Origin: Dehalococcoidia bacterium
GTDB lineage: Bacteria > Chloroflexota > Dehalococcoidia > GIF9 > UBA5629
Length of the DNA: 11,177 bases
Direction of reading: 5' to 3'
Assembly: GCA_016927965.1 (NCBI GenBank)
Contig: JAFGLP010000011.1
Coordinates: 1 to 11,177, forward strand
Within the stretch, counting starts at the first letter, position 1, and every line of letters begins with the position of its first letter. The position numbers and the translations under genes are program-made. The notes under the pieces are model-generated. The model saw only the letters and a list, made by a program, of their open reading frames with translations, made no database searches and was not told the origin of the DNA. This document shows, in pieces, positions 6,469 to 11,177 of this stretch.

Positions 6469-6741
6469 TTGCCAAAGACTAAGACAGCAGAAAAATCAGC
6501 GAGATCATCCGCCAGGAAGGCAGAGCGCAATAAGAGTATACGGAGTGTCACCAAGAGTACCGTCACTAAAGCGGAAAAACTCATCGCAGGCAAAAATAAT
6601 GAGGAAGCCAAAACAGCCGTGACAGAGGCCATCAGCTCCCTGGATAAGGCCGCCAAGAAAAAGGTCATCCATCCCAACACGGCATCCCGGAAAAAATCAC
6701 GCCTGATGAAGAAACTTAACGCATCCACTAAGAAAGACTAG
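6469..6741 (+). CDS. rpsT: 30S ribosomal protein S20
   Basis: A 90-residue, lysine-rich, alanine-rich helical protein matching bS20, an early-assembly protein that binds 16S rRNA. The opening MPKTKTAEKSARSSARKAERN, the middle KAEKLI and the closing HPNTASRKKSRLMKKLNA are typical, and the length is close to the usual 85-90. Initiation is at TTG behind a near-perfect SD. The E. coli rpsT also uses UUG and is autoregulated at translation, so the rare start may be conserved for control here; that is inference. It lies 21 bp after rel and is followed by a hairpin, so rel-rpsT may be a two-gene unit. A separate promoter inside the rel 3' end cannot be excluded. Confidence 0.95.
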   Translation: MPKTKTAEKSARSSARKAERNKSIRSVTKSTVTKAEKLIAGKNNEEAKTAVTEAISSLDKAAKKKVIHPNTASRKKSRLMKKLNASTKKD

Positions 6742-6755
6742 CGTTATCCTTAAGA

Positions 6756-6773
6756 GAGGGACAAAAGTCCCTC
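6756..6773 (+). terminator. Short terminator-like hairpin after rpsT
   Basis: GAGGGAC (6756-6762) and GTCCCTC (6767-6773) form a perfect 7-bp stem with an AAAA loop, followed by ATAATTTAAATAT. The T tract is broken, so termination may be partial. It stands 14 bases after the rpsT stop and 48 bases before the aldolase start. Confidence 0.6.
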
Positions 6774-6821
6774 ATAATTTAAATATCCCTATCCAGAAGG
6801 ACGGGCCGGGGGTAATATCAA

Positions 6822-7388
6822 GTGAGTAATTTGGAAAGCCTGTTATCCCGCTTTCAGACCGTTGGGGCGGATCTATACAGCCATGGCATGATTTCAATGC
6901 ACGGCGGCAACCTGAGTATCAGGCAAGACCAGAACCTGGTAATTACACGCAGCGGCAGCCGGCTGAGATATTTGACCAGTGCGGACCTGATAGAAACGGG
7001 TATTGAAAAAGACGACGAAAATACACGTAAAGCCTCTTCCGAGATCGAAGTCCACCGTGCTATCTATCAGAAAACACCTTTTACAGCCATAGTCCACTCG
7101 CACCCGGTCCACGCTGTTGCACTTTCTTTCCTGGAAGACCTGATATCACCTGAAGATGAGGGAGGTAAACTGTTTATCCCCAGCGTACCGGTAGTAGGAT
7201 TTGGAAAAGAACCCGCGCCGGGAGGATTTGCGCAGGAGATAGCGGAAGCACTGAACAGCCACGCCGTCGTCATAGTCCACCGTCATGGCAGCTTCGCCCG
7301 TGGCATGACTCTGGAAGAAGCTTATGTAATCACCGAACTGCTTGAAATAAGCTGCAGAACACTTTACATGGTCCGCAGGATGAAATAG
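6822..7388 (+). CDS. Class II (zinc) aldolase/epimerase family protein, fuculose-phosphate aldolase-like
   Basis: A 188-residue protein of the class II aldolase/adducin family. These enzymes use Zn to cleave or rearrange sugar phosphates such as L-fuculose-1-phosphate, L-ribulose-5-phosphate or 5-methylthioribulose-1-phosphate derivatives. The glycine-rich phosphate loop GGNLS (28-32), the SSE motif with Glu74, His92 and His94 in HSHPVH, and His155 in VHRHG are all present, at nearly the same numbers as in E. coli FucA. Start is GTG with GGGGGT eight bases upstream. No other sugar-catabolic gene is nearby, so the substrate cannot be assigned; salvage of 5-deoxy sugars is one possibility. It lies behind the rpsT hairpin without a clear promoter, and its stop is nine bases from the convergent crotonase stop. 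Confidence 0.88.
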   Translation: MSNLESLLSRFQTVGADLYSHGMISMHGGNLSIRQDQNLVITRSGSRLRYLTSADLIETGIEKDDENTRKASSEIEVHRAIYQKTPFTAIVHSHPVHAVALSFLEDLISPEDEGGKLFIPSVPVVGFGKEPAPGGFAQEIAEALNSHAVVIVHRHGSFARGMTLEEAYVITELLEISCRTLYMVRRMK

Positions 7389-7397
7389 CGTTCCCGT

Positions 7398-8174
7398 TTA
7401 AGCCGGAGGCACCGGCGGAGGCGGACGCTGTCCTTCGGCAAAGCGTTGAAGCCCCTCCCTCAATGCATTGTCCCTTAGGCTCGATGTGTGCAGCTCTTTT
7501 TCAAGCTGAAGTCCCTCAGACAGAGCCATCGCCACACCTTCGCGGGCTGCCCGTCGGTCATTGATCAGGCTAGTCCAGGGATAAGCAGACATAATACCAG
7601 CAAGCTCCAATGCCCGGGGAAGTGCCTGTCCGGCAGGTACGACCTCCTGTACAAGTCCCATCCTCAATGCATGATCGGCATTTATCATGGCTCCCGTCTC
7701 GATAAGATAAAGAGCATTCCCCAACCCTACTATTCTTGGCAGCCGCTGCGTCCCACCATCGATGAGAGGCACCCCCCAACGCCGGTTTACCACACCAAAG
7801 CGAGCGTTTGAAGATGCAATCCTGAAATCACACCAGCAGGCCAGTTCCAGGCCGCCGGCCAGGCAATAACCATTAACAGCCGCAATGACCGGCTTCTGAA
7901 CATCTATTATCCTGGTAAAACCCATAGGGCCGGATTCATTAGCGCCCGGCCTGGCAGTTAAACCAGCTGCCGCTTTTAAATCAGCTCCCGCACAGAAAGA
8001 AATATCCCCTTCGCCGGTCAAAATCATAACACGTAATTTAGCATCGTTTCTTAACATGCGTACAGCTTCTTCCAGCATCGATGCAGTTTGAGCATCAACG
8101 GCATTACGCACTTCCGGCCTGTTTATTTTGACAATCAAGACCCCATCCCTGCTTGCAGTATCAATCTTGGCCAT
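7398..8174 (-). CDS. Enoyl-CoA hydratase/isomerase (crotonase) family protein
   Basis: A 258-residue crotonase-fold protein that should act on a CoA thioester. The two oxyanion-hole segments are visible, FCAGADLKA (60-68) and LAGGLELA (105-112). Glu110 matches the first catalytic glutamate of rat mitochondrial hydratase (Glu144). The second (Glu164, within the usual FGxPE) is replaced by Asn130 in FGVVNRRWGVPLIDGGTQRL (126-145), so plain hydratase activity is doubtful. I recall an RRWGVPLIDGGT subgroup of uncharacterised crotonases in other bacteria. The tail is proline-rich (RPPPPVPPA). The ATG has AGGAGGT seven bases upstream. The gene lies 42 bp after the SDR gene and is the last of a likely pyrF-dinB-SDR-crotonase run. 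The exact reaction is unknown. Confidence 0.9.
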   Translation of the reverse strand: MAKIDTASRDGVLIVKINRPEVRNAVDAQTASMLEEAVRMLRNDAKLRVMILTGEGDISFCAGADLKAAAGLTARPGANESGPMGFTRIIDVQKPVIAAVNGYCLAGGLELACWCDFRIASSNARFGVVNRRWGVPLIDGGTQRLPRIVGLGNALYLIETGAMINADHALRMGLVQEVVPAGQALPRALELAGIMSAYPWTSLINDRRAAREGVAMALSEGLQLEKELHTSSLRDNALREGLQRFAEGQRPPPPVPPA

Positions 8175-8216
8175 ACTTATACCTCCTGTAAATTGGACAG
8201 CAGATTAAAAATGCTA

Positions 8217-8969
8217 TCAACTCATGTTCATAAGCTGAAAAAGTTCTTCAGGATTTTGCCTGGATCCTTTCATCAGGTCATTGGCCGCGCCAACGGCTAC
8301 TTCATACGTATCATTTTTCAGAGCCTCCACCGCTGTCTCAGCAACCTGCACGGCAGGGATAGCGGCTGCCGTTCTCTCCCAGTTACCCCTTGATCCCTTG
8401 CCAAGGTCCGTATCAACCCTGGGGGGAATCAGCTCGAACACTTTGATTGACGTCCCTTTCAACTGATGCCGCAATGAAAGGGTGAATGAATGTATGGCAG
8501 CTTTTGTAGCACAATAGACCGGCATAAAAGCCAGGGGAGCAAATGCCAGGCCGGAAGATACATTTATAATAGCCGCCTCTTTAGACTGCATTAAAAACGG
8601 AATAAAATAAGCGGACAGGTGGATCGGGGCCTTCAGATTTATGTCAATCTCGCTTTCCCCATCAAGCAACTGCAGCGGTCCCGCTGTGAAATCAATCATC
8701 CTCTGTATGCCGGCGTTGTTTACCAGAATATTTGTTTTCGGGTAATCGGATTGAACCCTTTCCAGCAGATATTTAATATCCTCTTCTTCGGATATATCGC
8801 AGCGAATCGTGTTCACCCGGGGTAATTCAGCCTTTGCCTTCGCCAACCTGGATTCAGTGCGGCCGCAGATCAATACTTTATTTCCTTCTCTTAAAAACAC
8901 CTCCGCCAGCGCCAGGCCGATGCCGGTTGCCCCACCTGTTATCAAGACAGTATTACCTGCAACTCTCAT
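8217..8969 (-). CDS. Short-chain dehydrogenase/reductase, DltE-like
   Basis: A 250-residue classical SDR with the Rossmann motif TGGATGIG (11-18), CDIS with Asp58, NNAG (84-87), the structural Asn111, Ser138/139, and the catalytic YCATK (Tyr152, Lys156). Arg37 after the second strand, in CGRTESRL, favours NADP(H). The overall style, including the ELIPPRVDTDLG segment (179-190), resembles the DltE/YvaG-type oxidoreductases. A specific link to teichoic acid is not supported here. The ATG has AGGAGG five bases upstream. It lies 54 bp after dinB and 42 bp before the crotonase gene. Its neighbour suggests a hydroxyacyl or ketoacyl substrate, but that is inference; the substrate is unknown. Confidence 0.9.
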   Translation of the reverse strand: MRVAGNTVLITGGATGIGLALAEVFLREGNKVLICGRTESRLAKAKAELPRVNTIRCDISEEEDIKYLLERVQSDYPKTNILVNNAGIQRMIDFTAGPLQLLDGESEIDINLKAPIHLSAYFIPFLMQSKEAAIINVSSGLAFAPLAFMPVYCATKAAIHSFTLSLRHQLKGTSIKVFELIPPRVDTDLGKGSRGNWERTAAAIPAVQVAETAVEALKNDTYEVAVGAANDLMKGSRQNPEELFQLMNMS

Positions 8970-9023
8970 ATAAGCCTCCTGCCATTTTACAGAATAATTT
9001 GAAGGGTGTGTGCTCCCTAAATA

Positions 9024-10235
9024 TTATTTATCCCCCGTCTTACCATCATATTTTTGTTTAAGCTCGAGTGTGTAACCCGTCTGAATGGCGTCAAATCCAT
9101 ACTTGTCACGGATATAATCTACGGCTCGATCCACTTTTTCCAGACGCCTGGCTTCGGCATTGAACAGATTTAGCTGTGTTTCACCCGCAACCAGATTGGA
9201 CACTTCCAAACCGATAAGCCGGACGGGCTTAAATTTTTTTCCCAGCGTTTTTTCCAGCAGGCCGGCTGCTGACTGAAAAATGAGATCATCCAGGTTCATA
9301 GCTTCACGTGAGGTAGAACTGCGGTTGACCGTTTCAAAATCGGAGTAACGCAGCTTGAGTGTTACCGTCCGGGCTTTTTTATCGGATTCTCTCAGATCGG
9401 CACCAATCTTTTCAGCGAAATAACGCAACGTCGCCCGCAAAAAACTGGTATCCCCGGTGTCTTTTTCGAAGGTAGTCTCCCTGCTGATGGATTTGGCCTC
9501 ACCACGATTTTCAACCGCACTGTTATCTATCCCACGGGCATATTGCTGCAGCCACAGCATACCCTCTCCGAAGCGGCGCTTAAACAGTTCCGGGCGCATT
9601 GCCGCCAGCTGACCTATTGTCTCAATACCGGCGGATTTCATCAGCACAGCCGTCTTCTCGCCCACTCCCGGCAATTTCCGTACTGCCAGCGACGCCAGGA
9701 AATCCTGCTCCCCACCCGGCAATACTTCGATTAAACCATCAGGCTTACTTAGATCAGAAGCTATTTTAGCTACTACCTTGCAGGGAGCTATCCCCACCGA
9801 AGCAATCAGCCCGGTTTCTTTTTTAACCCTTTCTTTAATCTTTAAAGCCAGGCTGCGCCAAGAGCCGAAATTCTCGCAGCCGGTAACATCAAGATATGCC
9901 TCATCAAGACCTCCGGACTCTATACAGGGAGAGTAGTCCGCCAGTATAGTCATAAATTTATGTGAGAACTCAGAATACCTGCGATAATTGCCTGTCAGGA
10001 AAATGGCTTGAGGACAAAGCTGTTTGGCCTTTGTCAGGGGCATGGCAGCATGTACACCGAATTTTCTGCACTCATAAGAAGCTGAAGCCACCACCCCACG
10101 TCCCTGGGGCCTTCCACCGACTATGACTGGCTTATTGTGCAGAGAGGGATCCAGCACCTGCTCAACGGTAACAAAAAACGCATCAAGGTCTATGTGAAAG
10201 ATGGTCCGCGCGGGCCGCTTGACTATCTCTGTCAT
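9024..10235 (-). CDS. dinB: DNA polymerase IV (Y-family translesion polymerase)
   Basis: A DinB-type error-prone polymerase that copies past damaged bases, about 403 residues from the chosen start. The palm carries HIDLDAFF with the first metal Asp16, and LDEAYLDVTG with Asp111-Glu112. The usual SIDEAYLD reads GLDEAYLD. A helix-hairpin-helix LPGVGEKTA follows at about 188-196, then the little-finger domain and the beta-clamp motif QLNLF (354-358), with about 45 residues after it. I prefer the ATG at 10235 because GGGGTGG lies just upstream, whereas the ATG at 10256 has no SD within range; starting there would add MQYGVVP. It follows pyrF closely and precedes the SDR gene. No LexA-like operator is visible to me. 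Confidence 0.94.
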   Translation of the reverse strand: MTEIVKRPARTIFHIDLDAFFVTVEQVLDPSLHNKPVIVGGRPQGRGVVASASYECRKFGVHAAMPLTKAKQLCPQAIFLTGNYRRYSEFSHKFMTILADYSPCIESGGLDEAYLDVTGCENFGSWRSLALKIKERVKKETGLIASVGIAPCKVVAKIASDLSKPDGLIEVLPGGEQDFLASLAVRKLPGVGEKTAVLMKSAGIETIGQLAAMRPELFKRRFGEGMLWLQQYARGIDNSAVENRGEAKSISRETTFEKDTGDTSFLRATLRYFAEKIGADLRESDKKARTVTLKLRYSDFETVNRSSTSREAMNLDDLIFQSAAGLLEKTLGKKFKPVRLIGLEVSNLVAGETQLNLFNAEARRLEKVDRAVDYIRDKYGFDAIQTGYTLELKQKYDGKTGDK

Positions 10236-10281
10236 CGGAACCACCCCGTACTGCATCCGGACAATGCTTATAATACTTCCT

Positions 10282-11079
10282 TTACATTTTGCGGTACCGG
10301 TTAATACTGTCCCTCAACTGCATCGCGGCAAACCGCGCAGCCTGCGCATAATCAGAGCCCCGGGAGGCGTAAATCACCTGGCGAGCAGCTACGATTATGG
10401 CCTTCCCGGAATTTTTATCCACGCCGTATTTAACGGAAAGCTCCAAATTACCGCCCTGTGCCCCAATGCCCGGTATAAGAATAAGCATGTCAGGACACAT
10501 TTTCCTGATTTGCTTAAGTTCTTCCGGGTAAGTAGCCCCAACAACCAGGCCGACATTGTCCGCCAGATTCCAATCCTGGGCACGCAGTGCCACGGACTGG
10601 TAGAACTTCATGCCATAGTTATCTTCAAGGTCCTGAAAATTCGACGCGCTTTTATTGGAGGTGCGGCACAGGATAAAGACCCCCCTGCCATCGTAATTGA
10701 GAAAAGGCTCCACTGAATCATACCCGAGATAGGGATTGAGAGTAACGGCATCAAACTTATAGTAATCAAATAAGGCCCTGGCATAGGCGGCAGCCGTGTT
10801 GCCTATATCACCTCTTTTAGCATCTCCGATAACAGGTATTCCGTCCGGAACATAATCAACAGTTTTTTTTAAAGCCTGCAAGCCTTTGACACCCATCGCC
10901 TCATAGAATGCCAAGTTGGGTTTATACGCACAGACCAGGTCAGCAGTAGCATCTATAATGGCTTTATTAAATTCAAATATGTCTTTTATAGGTAATTTCG
11001 TCGGGTCAGGGTCCAGGCCCACACACAAAAGGCTGCGGTTTTTTGTACTAGCATTTAAAAAACGCTTAACAATTTCCAT
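10282..11079 (-). CDS. pyrF: Orotidine 5'-phosphate decarboxylase
   Basis: OMP decarboxylase, the last step of UMP synthesis, a cytosolic TIM-barrel enzyme. At 265 residues it fits the longer, type 2 branch. GLDPD (21-25), the catalytic DAKRGDIGNT with Asp86, Lys88 and Asp91 (86-95), LNPYLGYDSVEPFL (114-127), IPGIGAQGG (202-210) and the phosphate-binding YASRG (237-241) are all present. The ATG at 11079 is where family alignments expect the start, yet there is no SD: a TATAAT box ends six bases before it, which points to a leaderless mRNA. dinB begins 25 bp downstream by the longer reading, or 46 bp by the preferred start. plsY is divergent, with 25 bp between start codons. Confidence 0.96.
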   Translation of the reverse strand: MEIVKRFLNASTKNRSLLCVGLDPDPTKLPIKDIFEFNKAIIDATADLVCAYKPNLAFYEAMGVKGLQALKKTVDYVPDGIPVIGDAKRGDIGNTAAAYARALFDYYKFDAVTLNPYLGYDSVEPFLNYDGRGVFILCRTSNKSASNFQDLEDNYGMKFYQSVALRAQDWNLADNVGLVVGATYPEELKQIRKMCPDMLILIPGIGAQGGNLELSVKYGVDKNSGKAIIVAARQVIYASRGSDYAQAARFAAMQLRDSINRYRKM

Positions 11080-11085
11080 AAGATC

Positions 11086-11095
11086 ATTATATAAT
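11086..11095. promoter_or_regulatory. Palindromic -10 element shared by pyrF and plsY
   Basis: ATTATATAAT reads the same on both strands and gives a perfect TATAAT on each (plus 11090-11095; minus 11091-11086). For plsY a good -35 box, TTAACA (11066-11071), lies 18 bases upstream. For pyrF the -35 position is poor (AACTAA at 17 bases). Predicted starts fall at or within a few bases of each start codon. Confidence 0.55.
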
Positions 11096-11104
11096 AATTG
11101 GCCG

Positions 11105-11177
11105 ATGCTTAGTTTAGCCTGGATACTCGCAGGTCTCGTACTCGGGTCGCTGCCTTTTCCCTATTGGATCGGGAAGC
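11105..11177 (+). CDS. plsY: Glycerol-3-phosphate acyltransferase PlsY, N-terminal part (cut by window end)
   Basis: Only 24 codons and one base are in the window: MLSLAWILAGLVLG followed by SLPFPYWIGK. The hydrophobic first helix followed by GS(I/L)PFxYxIGK is the hallmark of PlsY, the membrane enzyme that transfers acyl groups from acyl-phosphate to glycerol-3-phosphate in the first step of phospholipid synthesis. The ATG at 11105 has no SD (upstream bases AATTGGCCG). A TATAAT box ends nine bases before it, which suggests a leader of only a few bases or none. The gene is divergent from pyrF. The call rests on a short segment, but the motif is distinctive. Confidence 0.75.
   Translation, partial: MLSLAWILAGLVLGSLPFPYWIGK

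Noticed and set aside
7402..7416. GCCGG-CCGGC hairpin at the convergent aldolase/crotonase ends
   Set aside because: It lies in the coding sequence for the proline-rich crotonase tail, has only five pairs and no T tract, so it is not a credible terminator.
9005..9020. AGGG...CCCT dyad just after the dinB stop
   Set aside because: A four-pair stem with an eight-base loop and no T run; too weak to call a terminator between dinB and the SDR gene.
10201..10716. Plus-strand open frame of 171 codons across the pyrF/dinB junction
   Set aside because: Opposite two well-conserved enzymes, no ribosome site and no recognisable domain; a shadow frame.
1..11177. CRISPR array, tRNA or insertion sequence
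   Set aside because: No regularly spaced direct repeats, no tRNA-like cloverleaf in the spacers, and no transposase-like coding region with terminal inverted repeats.

Overview
The window is an ordinary-looking bacterial chromosome segment of moderate GC, tightly packed with housekeeping and lipid or acyl-CoA type genes. No insertion sequence, prophage, tRNA, rRNA or CRISPR array is visible. The mix suggests an anaerobic Chloroflexota of the Dehalococcoidia type: a lone ADP-forming acyl-CoA synthetase alpha-type protein, a crotonase plus SDR pair, a bifunctional-looking Rel next to rpsT, and HisS with a Cys-rich insertion. This taxonomic guess is inference from protein style and memory, not from a database search.

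Left part, minus strand (about 1-4084). In transcription order these are a 51-residue Cys-rich protein (3929-4084), an acyl-CoA synthetase alpha-like protein with no ATP-grasp partner, cutA, hisS (TTG start) and an FMN nitroreductase. An imperfect hairpin then stands just before the Shine-Dalgarno (SD) sequence of a further gene whose start lies off the left edge. A promoter candidate lies directly upstream of hisS. Hairpins separate the small gene from the synthetase gene.

Middle, plus strand (4282-7388). A long Rel/SpoT (p)ppGpp synthetase-hydrolase is followed 21 bp later by rpsT (ribosomal protein S20, TTG start), a short terminator-like hairpin, and a class II aldolase with a complete metal site. 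The region between the small Cys protein and rel is divergent and carries AT-rich palindromes that look like operator sites.

Right part, minus strand (7398-11079). pyrF, dinB, an SDR oxidoreductase and a crotonase are spaced 25-54 bp apart in one orientation and may form an operon. At the right edge the first 24 codons of plsY run divergently from pyrF. The two start codons are only 25 bp apart. Neither has a recognisable SD, and a 10-bp palindrome supplies a perfect TATAAT on each strand, so both genes may be expressed from one symmetric promoter as leaderless or nearly leaderless mRNAs.

Functional threads: translation and stringent response (hisS, rel, rpsT), acyl-CoA metabolism (synthetase alpha, crotonase, SDR), membrane phospholipid and pyrimidine synthesis (plsY, pyrF) and DNA damage tolerance (dinB). 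I see no large unknown defence or mobile system. The points most worth a second look are the symmetric pyrF/plsY promoter, the short Cys-rich gene with its palindromic upstream region, and the hybrid catalytic signature of the Rel protein.
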